DNA of 64,000 nt from Campylobacter vulpis (GTDB taxonomy: Bacteria > Campylobacterota > Campylobacteria > Campylobacterales > Campylobacteraceae), in NCBI RefSeq assembly GCF_014217995.1, contig NZ_CP041617.1:806001-870000 (forward strand), in the 5' to 3' direction. Position 1 is the stretch's first letter. Every line of letters starts with the position of its first letter. Both the position numbers and the translations under genes were made by a program. The notes beneath the pieces were generated by a model. The model searched no databases, was not told the DNA's origin, and saw only the letters and a list, made by a program, of their open reading frames with translations. Shown piece by piece: positions 38,457 to 46,478 of the stretch.

Positions 38457-38520
38457 TGAGTTTATTTGTAAAGTTTAATTTGAAGCTTGATTTTAAAGAG
38501 CTTCATTTTAAACCTTAAAA
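38457..38520 (+). ncRNA. Putative antisense RNA to tiny peptide, locus 8
   Basis: From TATAAT at 38445-38450. Contains the stem GAAGCT/AGCTTC (38482-38504) within the region opposite the ORF. Its end is not defined. Confidence 0.35.
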
Positions 38521-38548
38521 CAAACCCTTTAAACTTCTTTGACTTCAT
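38462..38548 (-). CDS. Cationic AapA-like toxin peptide, copy 1 (28 aa)
   Basis: ATG at 38548, 6 nt after GAAAGG. Starts MKSKKFKGFVLRFKMKLFKI and continues with alternating lysine and hydrophobic residues. Size and pattern recall AapA toxins of Helicobacter and Campylobacter. The mRNA promoter TATAAT lies at 38649-38644 on the reverse strand. Its first bases would fold into a 9-bp hairpin (ATAAAAACA/TGTTTTTAT at 38611-38637), like the 5' stem-loop of aapA1 mRNA. Function inferred. Confidence 0.5.
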   Translation of the reverse strand: MKSKKFKGFVLRFKMKLFKIKLQIKLYK

Positions 38549-38699
38549 AAAAGCCCTTTCATTTAAAAAAGTTTGCATTGACCTTTTAAGGCGACTTTGG
38601 CTGAAACCTTATAAAAACACTTTTTTAATGTTTTTATGTGATAATTATACTAGATTAATACTTAATATTAACTTAAATTAACACTAATTTATTAAAATA

Positions 38700-38728
38700 T
38701 TGACTTTTTAACATTAAAATAGTATTAT
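38700..38728 (+). promoter_or_regulatory. Promoter of first repressor-like gene
   Basis: TTGACT (38700-38705), 17 nt, TATTAT (38723-38728), start about 38735. Upstream CTTAATATTAACTTAAATTA has TTAATATTAA, a short palindrome that could be a repressor operator; a related TTAATAATATTAAATTAA lies before the second repressor gene (about 39300-39320). Confidence 0.6.
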
Positions 38729-38752
38729 TTTGTAAAAATTTGAGGAGTAAAA

Positions 38753-39073
38753 ATGGATAAAGAGCAATTTTTAACTATGATGAAAGAGCTAGGTTGTAAA
38801 AATAAAAAAGAGTTAGCAAAAATTTTAAATATGCCCTATAATTCTGTGAATAATTGGGGGAATGTGCAAAAATTTCCCCCTTATGTAGAGCCTTTTTTAA
38901 ATGCCCTTGTAAAAGCCAAAAAATACGACGAGGCTTTAGGCTCTGGCGTGGATTTGGGGTCGGCTGGGTCGGCTGAAAATGTGGAGGCTTTGAGGCTTGA
39001 AAATGTGAGGCTTAGGGAGGAGTGTGAGAAATATGAGGCTTTAAAAAGGGCGTTAAAAGAGGCTTTGGCTTAA
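38753..39073 (+). CDS. CI-like helix-turn-helix repressor, twin 1 (106 aa)
   Basis: The N-terminal DNA-binding domain has MMKELGCKNKKELAKILN then MPYNSVNNWGNVQKFPP, as in small CI-type phage repressors. A linker GSGVDLGSAGSAENVEA leads to a leucine-zipper coiled coil (LRLENVRLREE) for dimerisation. No peptidase domain, so it is not SOS-cleaved in the LexA manner. The linker and zipper are identical in DNA to the second gene at 39411. Confidence 0.75.
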   Translation: MDKEQFLTMMKELGCKNKKELAKILNMPYNSVNNWGNVQKFPPYVEPFLNALVKAKKYDEALGSGVDLGSAGSAENVEALRLENVRLREECEKYEALKRALKEALA

Positions 39074-39111
39074 AAAATTTGGATTTGTTAAGCTTTTTAG
39101 CTATAATCCAC

Positions 39112-39117
39112 TAAACC
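39112..39117 (+). promoter_or_regulatory. Antisense promoter -10, locus 7
   Basis: TATAAT just downstream of repressor 1. RNA would begin near 39124. It would contain CCAACCCAAAATGGGCTGG and then the strong hairpin AAGCTTAAGGGCT/AGCCCTAAGAGCTT. Confidence 0.5.
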
Positions 39118-39123
39118 CAACCC

Positions 39124-39190
39124 AAAATGGGCTGGGAAGTGGTTGTTATTTAAGCTTAAGGGCTATTTTTAGCCCTAAGAGCTTAATTTT
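39124..39190 (+). ncRNA. Putative antisense RNA to tiny peptide, locus 7
   Basis: Begins after TATAAT at 39112-39117. Its hairpin at 39150-39185 (stem with 12 or more pairs) is followed by AATTTTT, giving a plausible intrinsic terminator and an RNA of about 65-70 nt. It lies opposite the cationic peptide gene. Confidence 0.5.
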
Positions 39191-39223
39191 TAAAACCACC
39201 TTTTTGAACTTCAAAACTTTCAT
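39146..39223 (-). CDS. Cationic AapA-like toxin peptide, copy 2 (25 aa)
   Basis: ATG at 39223, 7 nt after GAAAGG. Starts MKVLKFKKVVLKIKLLGLKI; the LK-rich pattern and an LGxK element recall the AapA toxin family. The forward-strand RNA from 39112 would cover its 3' half. Reverse-strand -10 TATAAT at 39301-39296 gives a leader of about 66 nt with GGGTAT/ATACC pairing. Lies between the two twin repressor genes. Confidence 0.55.
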   Translation of the reverse strand: MKVLKFKKVVLKIKLLGLKIALKLK

Positions 39224-39382
39224 TTCAAAGCCTTTCAAGTGGTATCTACCCACCCACCCTGCCTTAAATACCCTTTTGAATATTTAATTAAGATAATTAT
39301 AGCCTTAATAATATTAAATTAAACTTAAAAATATAAACTTTTGCATATTTTTTTATAAAAATAATATTATTTTTAATATTTA

Positions 39383-39391
39383 TGTTATAAT
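39383..39391 (+). promoter_or_regulatory. Promoter of second repressor-like gene
   Basis: Extended -10 TGTTATAAT, with start only about 10-13 nt before the ribosome binding site AAAAAAGGAG. The region upstream is very A/T-rich. Confidence 0.6.
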
Positions 39392-39410
39392 CACAAAAAA
39401 GGAGTTGGAA

Positions 39411-39731
39411 ATGACTAAAGAAAATTTTAAAAAGCTTTTTGTGGAAGCGGGATTTAAAGGTAAGCAAGAATTGGCCGAGCTTTTGGGCTTAAATTATAGC
39501 AGTGTCAATGCGTGGGGAAGTGTCAAGCCCTATCCTAAATACCTTAAATCGTGGTTTGAAAACTATATCAAAGCCAAAAAATACGACGAGGCTTTAGGCT
39601 CTGGCGTGGATTTGGGGTCGGCTGGGTCGGCTGAAAATGTGGAGGCTTTGAGGCTTGAAAATGTGAGGCTTAGGGAGGAGTTAAGGGAGTATGAGGAGCT
39701 TAAAAGCGTGCTAAAAAGGGTGCTTTTGTAG
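39411..39731 (+). CDS. CI-like helix-turn-helix repressor, twin 2 (106 aa)
   Basis: Starts at ATG 39411, 6 nt after GGAG; an in-frame TTG lies 6 nt before. The DNA-binding half (FVEAGFKGKQELAELLGLNY, then SVNAWGSVKPYPKYL) is related to but different from twin 1, while the stretch from AKKYDEALGSGVDLG through LRLENVRLREE is identical. Both proteins could form mixed dimers through the shared zipper. Confidence 0.75.
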   Translation: MTKENFKKLFVEAGFKGKQELAELLGLNYSSVNAWGSVKPYPKYLKSWFENYIKAKKYDEALGSGVDLGSAGSAENVEALRLENVRLREELREYEELKSVLKRVLL

Positions 39732-40642
39732 CTTTCACGGCGTTTGATTGTGCTTTGCGGCGATGAATTTGCGGCTTTAAAGTCGGCTTTGCTGGGTTAG
39801 TTCTGCGGTGCCTTGCTTTTGGCTTAAACTTCGCTTGAAAGGGGTTTCACTCACGGCTTTTGCTGTTTGTATCCTTTCACGGCGTTTCAAGTCGCCTTTC
39901 ACGCTTAGCTTCTTATGCCGACTTTCACGCCCGCATAAAAGAGCGATAAACGAGCCTTTGCCGCCGCCCGCATAAGTCGGTTTAAAAAAAGCTTATTTGT
40001 GTGTGAATTTGGGCGTTAAAATAAGTATGAAAAGGGCTTGAGCCTTTTTTTTGCCTTGCTTAAGGTGCGTAAAATCAAAATGCAAAATGAAAATGAAATT
40101 TTAAAGAGCTTTGAGGGCTGTCGTGCTTTTGTAGGCTGTGCTTGGAAGTGGGTGTGGTGTGAGCGATTTGGGTGCGTAAGTTGGGTGATTTGGCTTAAAA
40201 CTAGCTTAAAATAAGGGCTTTTTTTGTGAAACATTGAAAGAAGTGGCGAAAATGGCTAAATTTTGGGAAATTTTGCGAAAAATGCTATTTTTTAAAAAAT
40301 GTCCTTGACAAAATGCCTATTTTAGCGTAAAATTTGGTTAATTTTTATTTGGGTCTTTTTTCACAAAAGGACACATTAATAAAGATTTAAATGCTACTAG
40401 TAGGCTTTATGGGGGTTCTAAATCAAATCTTAATTTTGTTTCATCAAAATAATATTTGGTTTTTCAGTTTTTCATATTTATCAATCATACCACTACCAAA
40501 ACGCAAAAGCTAAAATACCGCTCATTAACGCAATTTTTTAAAACTTTTTTGCTAAAAATCCTTTTAAGTAAAATGTAGAGTGTATTTTGTAAAAAACAAA
40601 AAGCTAATATGAAATAAAAATTCTTTTAAAGAAAGATTTTAA
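39732..40642. other. Gene-poor right end of prophage and junction
   Basis: About 900 nt without a convincing gene. 39731-40000 is richer in G and C than its surroundings and has repeated TTTCACG (at about 39733, 39893, 39918 and 39943). From 40250 the sequence is again A/T-rich. A strong promoter lies at 40305-40333. The phage-chromosome boundary must lie somewhere here; no att repeat can be recognised without the left end. Confidence 0.5.
40305..40333 (+). promoter_or_regulatory. Consensus promoter with no clear gene
   Basis: TTGACA (40305-40310), 17-nt spacer and TAAAAT (40328-40333). It would start an RNA near 40340. The next ATG (about 40391) opens a frame of 40 residues without a good ribosome binding site. 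It reads toward the end of oorC. Confidence 0.6.
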
Positions 40643-40677
40643 AAATTCAAAGAAGAGTTTTTACTCTTCTTTGAATT
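40643..40677 (-). terminator. Terminator of the sucCD-oor operon
   Basis: About 15-bp stem AATTCAAAGAAGAGT/ACTCTTCTTTGAATT with a short loop, followed on the reverse strand by TTTTTAAAAT. It begins at the oorC stop codon. Confidence 0.85.
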
Positions 40678-41234
40678 TATGAATGTGGTTTTGTTTGACT
40701 AGCGTATTTTACGCCCAAATCAAAAGCCTTAGCATTAGCGTCCCTAGTTTTAGGTGGCACCATATGAAGCATTGTTTCTTTTAAAACATCAAGTTCTATG
40801 CACTTACTCATATAAGCAGCTATGGCTAAGGCAACGACTGATTGAGTGGCGACATTACCAACCTCTTCTTTAGCTATGGTGATGATAGGAATTTCAAAAA
40901 TTTGCCATTTTTTATAGTCCTCTTCTTCAGGATGCACCAAATTTGGCTCAATGACTATAATCCCCCCCTCTTTTACTCCACCACGAAAGCCTTTATAGCC
41001 CTTATCTGCCGTTGAAAGCATAAAGTCAATCTCTCCCTCAATCGCATAGGGAAATAAAATTTCCTTTTCATCGATGATAATATCGACTTTAGTAGGACCT
41101 CCACGCACTTGAGAAGTGTAAGTTGAAGCCTTGAAAGCTTGACGCCCCTCTTTAATCGCAGCTTCAGCTAAAATTTCACCAGCAGTGATAACGCCCTGAC
41201 CGCCCTCACCTCCAAATCTTAATTGATATTTCAT
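40677..41234 (-). CDS. oorC: 2-oxoglutarate:acceptor oxidoreductase, gamma subunit OorC (185 aa)
   Basis: Gamma subunit of the four-part enzyme that oxidises 2-oxoglutarate to succinyl-CoA with ferredoxin or flavodoxin as acceptor. The start RFGGEGGQGVITAGEILAEA is the typical pyruvate/ketoacid oxidoreductase gamma motif, followed by TSQVRGGPTKVDIII. It overlaps oorB by 4 nt and is the last gene of the run. Expected length. Confidence 0.95.
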   Translation of the reverse strand: MKYQLRFGGEGGQGVITAGEILAEAAIKEGRQAFKASTYTSQVRGGPTKVDIIIDEKEILFPYAIEGEIDFMLSTADKGYKGFRGGVKEGGIIVIEPNLVHPEEEDYKKWQIFEIPIITIAKEEVGNVATQSVVALAIAAYMSKCIELDVLKETMLHMVPPKTRDANAKAFDLGVKYASQTKPHS

Positions 41235-42076
41235 TTCAAAGCTCCTAAATCCACCATTCTTTTTTCTTTCGCTGCTTTACGCACCTCTTCATAGGCGTGG
41301 CAGTATTCAGGCTGAGTATTATCCTCGTGCAAAATTCCCGTTGGAAATTTATCTCTTCTTTCTTCAAAATCCATTGTTTCAAATTTAGATTTATCAACCA
41401 CGCGGTTCTTAATCCAATCAAGCATAGCCACCGCTTCGCCCATTTTATTTTTACGACCTAAATTAATATGGCAATTTGAAAACACATCAACAAAGCTATA
41501 ACCCTTGTGTGCCAGAGCCTTGTAAATTAAATTTTCAAGCTTTGCTGCTTCGATAACATTGCCTCTTGCCACAAAAGACGCTCCCGCTGCCTTAGTCAAT
41601 TCACAAGCGTCAAAATTTGGATCGATATTTCCAAATTGTGCAGTAACCGTATAAAAGCCTTTTGGTGTTGTAGGAGAGGTTTGTGAATTTGTAAGGCCAT
41701 AAATAAAATTATTAATTACAATATGCGTTAAATCGATATTTCTACGACAGCCGTGTATAGTATGATTTCCACCGATAGCTAAGGTATCGCCATCTCCACT
41801 TACCACAATAACATGTTTGCTAGGATTAGCAAGTTTTATACCCGTAGCATAGGCAATAGCCCTGCCGTGCGTGGTATGCACAGTGTTGCAATTCACATAA
41901 GAACTCATTCTTCCGCTACAACCTATACCTGAAACCAAACATACATCGTCCATATTCCAGCCTAATTTTTGAATTGCCCTAATAATGCACTTTAACACAA
42001 CTCCATCGCCACAGCCCCAGCACCACTGGGTTGGTAATTTATCTGCTCTTAAATATTCATCATAATCAAATGCCAT
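41231..42076 (-). CDS. oorB: 2-oxoglutarate:acceptor oxidoreductase, beta subunit OorB (281 aa)
   Basis: Thiamine diphosphate-binding subunit. The thiamine site is visible as VVSGDGDTLAIGGNH and NNFIYGLTNSQTSPTTP; the early WCWGCGDG and GIGCSGRMSSY hold cysteines that ligand or lie near the iron-sulphur cluster in this family. One base separates it from oorA. Works in the microaerophilic TCA cycle, where it replaces 2-oxoglutarate dehydrogenase. Confidence 0.96.
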   Translation of the reverse strand: MAFDYDEYLRADKLPTQWCWGCGDGVVLKCIIRAIQKLGWNMDDVCLVSGIGCSGRMSSYVNCNTVHTTHGRAIAYATGIKLANPSKHVIVVSGDGDTLAIGGNHTIHGCRRNIDLTHIVINNFIYGLTNSQTSPTTPKGFYTVTAQFGNIDPNFDACELTKAAGASFVARGNVIEAAKLENLIYKALAHKGYSFVDVFSNCHINLGRKNKMGEAVAMLDWIKNRVVDKSKFETMDFEERRDKFPTGILHEDNTQPEYCHAYEEVRKAAKEKRMVDLGALK

Positions 42077-42077
42077 T

Positions 42078-43202
42078 TTACAAATTCTCCTTTACTTTAG
42101 CGATGATTTCACTCGGTGTGATAGGGCGTCCATTAGCTCTATGAAGTGAAATGAAGTCTTTTCTTGAGCTTACTCTTTCAATTTCTTCAAGATACTGCCC
42201 CATATTTAGCTCACTAACCATAACCTTTTTAAATTTAGCCACAACTTCGGCAATCTTTTCCTCCGCCACAGGATAAAGAGTAATAGGACGGAAAAGTCCT
42301 ACTTTAATGCCCTCTTCCCTCAAGCGATTGATTGCTTCTTTAGCCGAGCGACTCACGCTTCCATAAGCTATGATTAAAAATTCGGCATCGTCAAGCTTAT
42401 ATTCCTCATAAGCACAAATATCATCTTTATTATTTTTAATCTTACCTATTAATCTTTCTATATTTTTCTTCACAATAGCCCCATCTTCGGTAGGAAAGCC
42501 TATGTCGCCGTGATGAAGTCCTGTGATGTGATAACGATAACCTTCAAAGAAAGGATTTAAAACCGCTGCTTCATTTTCTCCTGCAGCATAAGGCTTATAG
42601 TCTTTTTTATCGCCTTCAAATTTCTTACGGTTAATAATCTTAATATCTTTTAAATCTGGTAAAAGTGCCTTACCATTCATATGCCCCACAGTTTCGTCCA
42701 TAAGCAAAAATACAGGAGTCATATATTTTTCAGCCAAATTAAAAGCCCTAATAGTTTCCGTATAAGACTCCTCTAAAGAAGCAGGAGCTATGGCTATACT
42801 AGCAAAGTCGCCGTGAGTGGGGGCTTTAGCTTGGAATAAATCTCCTTGAGCCACACGCGTTGGTAAGCCAGTCGATGGTCCTCCCCTCATAACATTGACA
42901 ATCACTAAAGGAATTTCAGCAATAAAAGCAAGACCGATTTGTTCGGCTTTGAGTGAAATTCCCGGACCTGAACTTGCCGTCATTGCCTTAACGCCACTCA
43001 TAGCCGCACCAATAGCCACACTAATACCTGAAATTTCATCTTCCATTTGGATAAAAGTGCCATCATTAGCAGGAAGCATATGGCTTAACTCGTGAGCGAT
43101 TTCCGAACTTGGAGTAATGGGATAACCTCCAAAAAATTTACACCCACAATCAATAGCCGCCTTTGCAATCAAAACATTTCCCGTTGCTATAACTTCTCTC
43201 AT
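42078..43202 (-). CDS. oorA: 2-oxoglutarate:acceptor oxidoreductase, alpha subunit OorA (374 aa)
   Basis: Alpha subunit with the ketoacid-oxidoreductase pattern CKFFGGYPITPSSEIAHEL, MEDEISGISVAIGAAMSG and TASSGPGISLKAEQIG. It contributes to CoA and substrate binding. AGGAAAAG lies before ATG. Length fits the family. Located between oorD and oorB. Confidence 0.96.
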   Translation of the reverse strand: MREVIATGNVLIAKAAIDCGCKFFGGYPITPSSEIAHELSHMLPANDGTFIQMEDEISGISVAIGAAMSGVKAMTASSGPGISLKAEQIGLAFIAEIPLVIVNVMRGGPSTGLPTRVAQGDLFQAKAPTHGDFASIAIAPASLEESYTETIRAFNLAEKYMTPVFLLMDETVGHMNGKALLPDLKDIKIINRKKFEGDKKDYKPYAAGENEAAVLNPFFEGYRYHITGLHHGDIGFPTEDGAIVKKNIERLIGKIKNNKDDICAYEEYKLDDAEFLIIAYGSVSRSAKEAINRLREEGIKVGLFRPITLYPVAEEKIAEVVAKFKKVMVSELNMGQYLEEIERVSSRKDFISLHRANGRPITPSEIIAKVKENL

Positions 43203-43210
43203 ATCTTTTC

Positions 43211-43522
43211 CTATGCTAATTTTTTGTATTTGTTATTTTTCACCGCTAAAGCTCTCTCTTTGGCTTCTGGGCTAAGTTTAGCAAATTTAAATTCATCTCT
43301 TTTTGCTACCATAATTGCAAAATCAGGACAATGCGTCTCGCATTCTGTGCAACCTATACAGGATTCAGGATGCACAACTTCTATCATTTGCCCTAAAACA
43401 GCGTGAATATCATCACGCATTGCTAAAACCCCAGCAGGGCAGTAACTAACGCAGATATTACACGCTTTACATCTATGCTCATCAACCCAAACGGGCGTAT
43501 CTTTTGGAGCTACTATACTCAT
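43211..43522 (-). CDS. oorD: 2-oxoglutarate:acceptor oxidoreductase, ferredoxin subunit OorD (103 aa)
   Basis: Two [4Fe-4S] motifs are visible: CKACNICVSYCP and CIGCTECETHCPD. It carries electrons from the OorAB active site to the acceptor. The last residues are basic. First gene of the oorDABC run, 10 nt after sucD. Confidence 0.96.
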   Translation of the reverse strand: MSIVAPKDTPVWVDEHRCKACNICVSYCPAGVLAMRDDIHAVLGQMIEVVHPESCIGCTECETHCPDFAIMVAKRDEFKFAKLSPEAKERALAVKNNKYKKLA

Positions 43523-43532
43523 ACAATTTCCT

Positions 43533-44402
43533 TTAAGCTAGTATTTTTTTAATTTCTTCGCCGATTAAAGCTGGAGAATCGACAACATGAATTCCATAGC
43601 TTTTTAAGGCTTCTTTTTTCGCTGCCGCACTCTCATCGCTACTTCCTACAATAGCACCTGCGTGTCCCATTCTTTTACCCTTAGGAGCAGTTGCACCTGC
43701 TATGAAGGCTACCACTGGTTTAGTGATATTTTCTTTAATGAATTTTGCCGCTTCTACTTCTAAACTTCCACCAATTTCACCTATCATTACAATAGCCTTA
43801 GTTTCATCATCTTTTTCAAATTCACTTAGTAATTCTTTATAAGCAAGTCCTATAATAGGGTCGCCTCCTATACCTACGGCAGTTGAAATTCCATAGCCAC
43901 TTTGTGCGACTTGATTAGCAGCTTCGTAAGTGAGTGTGCCCGATTTTGAAATTAAACCCACACAACCTTTCTTAAAAATAAAGCCCGGCATAATGCCTAA
44001 TTTACATTCTTGGGAAGTGATAATGCCCGGACAATTTGGTCCTATGATTTTCATACCTTTTTTATTTGCATATTGTTTAGCAAACATCATATCCTTAACT
44101 GGCGTATGCTCTGTAATCACAACAGCAAGTTTAATGCCTGCATCAGCAGCTTCTATCACACTATCTCCCACTGCAAAAGCCGGAACAAAAATCAAGCTCA
44201 CATCTGCTTTTGTGGCTTTAACAGCCTCGCTAACTGTGTTAAAAACAGGCTTTCCTAAATGCTCTGTACCACCCTTAAAAGGCGTTACCCCGCCGACTAT
44301 CTGTGTGCCATAAGCCATACACTGCTCGGCGTGAAAAGTCGCCTCCTTACCTGTGAAACCTTGAACAATAACTTTTGTGTTTTTATTAACTAAAATACTC
44401 AT
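43533..44402 (-). CDS. sucD: Succinyl-CoA ligase, alpha subunit SucD (289 aa)
   Basis: Binds CoA and carries the phosphohistidine. Motifs: [20 protein letters not shown] (CoA site), [20 protein letters not shown], and [12 protein letters not shown] with the catalytic His. Interconverts succinyl-CoA and succinate with ADP or GDP phosphorylation. Length as expected; 9 nt after sucC. Confidence 0.97.
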   Translation of the reverse strand: MSILVNKNTKVIVQGFTGKEATFHAEQCMAYGTQIVGGVTPFKGGTEHLGKPVFNTVSEAVKATKADVSLIFVPAFAVGDSVIEAADAGIKLAVVITEHTPVKDMMFAKQYANKKGMKIIGPNCPGIITSQECKLGIMPGFIFKKGCVGLISKSGTLTYEAANQVAQSGYGISTAVGIGGDPIIGLAYKELLSEFEKDDETKAIVMIGEIGGSLEVEAAKFIKENITKPVVAFIAGATAPKGKRMGHAGAIVGSSDESAAAKKEALKSYGIHVVDSPALIGEEIKKILA

Positions 44403-44411
44403 TTTTCTTCC

Positions 44412-45575
44412 TTATCCTACTAGACTTTTTACAAGTTCAGCGCCTTCCTTAAGACTAGTCGCTGCTTTAATATTTTTAAGATTTGAATTATCTAAAATAC
44501 TTTTTGCCTCTGCCGCATTTGTGCCATCAAGACGCACCACAATAGGAACATTAACTTCGACATTTTTAGTCGCTTCTAAAATTCCATTTGCTATTCTATC
44601 ACAACGCACAATCCCACCAAAGATATTAATAAAAATAACCTTGACATTTTTATCTCTTAAAATAATCTCAAAAGCCTTAGCCACAGTTTCTGGAGAAGCA
44701 CCACCACCCACATCTAAGAAATTTGCAGGCTTTGCACCGCTATAATTAATAATATCCATAGTCGCCATAGCAAGACCAGCACCATTAACCATACAAGCAA
44801 CATCTCCATCAAGCTTGACATAGCTAAGTCCAAATTCTCCCGCCTCACGCTCAGCGTCATTTTCCTCCGTAATATCTCTAAGTGCTGCTATATCACTATG
44901 TCTATATAAAGAGCTATCATCAAAACTACATTTTGCGTCTAAAGCGTAAAAATCACCCTCAGCTGTTTTAATGAGAGGATTAATCTCAAGCATATTCATA
45001 TCTTTATCCATATAAAGCTTATAAAGCTTTTCTATCATTACGGCAAGTTTTTTACTCTCATCTTTATCAAGTCCTAAAACTTTCGCCACTTCTAAGGCGT
45101 GAAAAAGCTTAAAGCCTATTTGTGGGTCAATGCCAACTTTAGCGATTTTTTCTGGATTTTCTTTAGCTACTTTTTCTATATCCATACCGCCCTCACTTGA
45201 AGCGATGATGGTAATTTGCTCTGCCATTCTGTTAAAAAGTATGGCTAAATAATACTCCTTAACGATATTTGCTCCGCTTTCGATGTAAAGTTTTTGAACA
45301 AGTTTTCCCTCAGGTCCTGTTTGATGCGTGACTAAAGTCATACCTAAAATTTGCTCAGCATAACTTTTAACTTCATCTAAGCTTTTAGCAATCTTAACTC
45401 CGCCTCCAAGCCCACGACCACCAGCGTGAATTTGAGCTTTCACAGCCCATACAGAGCCACCCAGCTCTTTGGCATTAGCCACCGCTTCATCGACACTAAA
45501 AGCAACCCTACCTTTTAAAGTAGGCACTCCATTTTCCGCAAAAATTGCTTTTGCTTGATACTCGTGTATGTTCAT
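44412..45575 (-). CDS. sucC: Succinyl-CoA ligase, beta subunit SucC (387 aa)
   Basis: ATP-grasp nucleotide-binding subunit: NIHEYQAKAIFAENGVPT at the start, KAQIHAGGRGLGGGVKIAKS, NPLIKTAEGDFYALDAK and the C-terminal FINIFGGIVRCDRIANGI. Normal length. It abuts mdh with no spacer, so it is part of the icd-mdh-sucCD-oor transcript. Confidence 0.97.
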   Translation of the reverse strand: MNIHEYQAKAIFAENGVPTLKGRVAFSVDEAVANAKELGGSVWAVKAQIHAGGRGLGGGVKIAKSLDEVKSYAEQILGMTLVTHQTGPEGKLVQKLYIESGANIVKEYYLAILFNRMAEQITIIASSEGGMDIEKVAKENPEKIAKVGIDPQIGFKLFHALEVAKVLGLDKDESKKLAVMIEKLYKLYMDKDMNMLEINPLIKTAEGDFYALDAKCSFDDSSLYRHSDIAALRDITEENDAEREAGEFGLSYVKLDGDVACMVNGAGLAMATMDIINYSGAKPANFLDVGGGASPETVAKAFEIILRDKNVKVIFINIFGGIVRCDRIANGILEATKNVEVNVPIVVRLDGTNAAEAKSILDNSNLKNIKAATSLKEGAELVKSLVG

Positions 45576-46478
45576 TTATTCTCCTTTGTATTGATATTTA
45601 ATTAACGATTTTTCTAATTTTTCTTGTTCTTCGAAAGATAAATTTAAATTCATTATCTCTCTCACTCCGTCAAGTCCTAGCCTTGCCATAACACCAAAAG
45701 CCTTATTTTTTATCCCAAATTCTCCATTTAAAATTACACTCATAGGTAAAAATTCTCCAGAACGCATAGACTCAAGCATTCTAAGACAAGCACTTGCTGG
45801 GGCTAAAAAAGCTGAAGTTTTAAGGTGTTTGATAACTTTCGCTCCACCCGTTTTCACTTCATTTTCCACATCTTCAAATTCTTCTTCGTTTAAAAGTTCT
45901 GTTAATTTGTGATTACCCACACTTGAATGCGATTTTAACAAAACCATATCATCATTATGAAAACCCATAAGTCTCGTATCTACACTTGAAGTTTTTACCT
46001 TAAGTTTTTTGGCAAGTTCATATTTAAAGCGTGCATTATCTAAAACTCCAGCCATAGCGACAATTTTCTTAGCATTAAAAATTCCACTTTCATAAAGAGT
46101 ATTGAGAAGAAAATCTACAGGATTGGTTAAAATGATAAAGAGCGGCTCTTCATTAAATCTCTTAACCCTTTTAGCACAATCGAGCATAATATTCGCATTA
46201 ATCTGCAAAAGCTCATCTCTACTTTGTCCATCTTTTCTAGCCAAACCAGCCGTAAAAAGAATAATTTGAGAATTTTGCGTATATGAATACTCTTTAGTGC
46301 AAATTAATTCTATATCCAAATTTAAAGCTGCTATGCTTTGAGAAAGTTCAAGTTCTTTTGCTAAAAGCAAGTCGTCATTAATGTCAATTAAAACAATTTC
46401 TTTTGCAAATTCTCTCATAATCAAAGCATAAGCTACGCTTGTGCCGACATTTCCAGCACCTATAATGGTAATTTTCAT
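45576..46478 (-). CDS. mdh: Malate dehydrogenase (300 aa)
   Basis: NAD-binding GAGNVGTSVAYAL at the N-terminus, the substrate-binding loop ARKDGQSRDELLQINANI and the active-site region LMGFHNDDMVLL with catalytic His. Slightly short but within the LDH-like malate dehydrogenase family. Start overlaps the icd stop by 4 nt. Oxidises malate to oxaloacetate. Confidence 0.92.
   Translation of the reverse strand: MKITIIGAGNVGTSVAYALIMREFAKEIVLIDINDDLLLAKELELSQSIAALNLDIELICTKEYSYTQNSQIILFTAGLARKDGQSRDELLQINANIMLDCAKRVKRFNEEPLFIILTNPVDFLLNTLYESGIFNAKKIVAMAGVLDNARFKYELAKKLKVKTSSVDTRLMGFHNDDMVLLKSHSSVGNHKLTELLNEEEFEDVENEVKTGGAKVIKHLKTSAFLAPASACLRMLESMRSGEFLPMSVILNGEFGIKNKAFGVMARLGLDGVREIMNLNLSFEEQEKLEKSLIKYQYKGE

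Noticed and set aside
38487-38681. 64-codon plus-strand ORF before repressor 1
   Set aside because: No ribosome binding site and A/T-driven composition; it lies opposite the cationic peptide gene and its leader, which explain the region better.
40016-40234. 72-codon reverse ORF near the prophage end
   Set aside because: No ribosome binding site, biased residues and no coupling; probably chance.
46150-46170. CTTAACCC match inside mdh resembling the shared box
   Set aside because: Within coding sequence of a core gene, lacking the T-run and promoter context. Regarded as chance.
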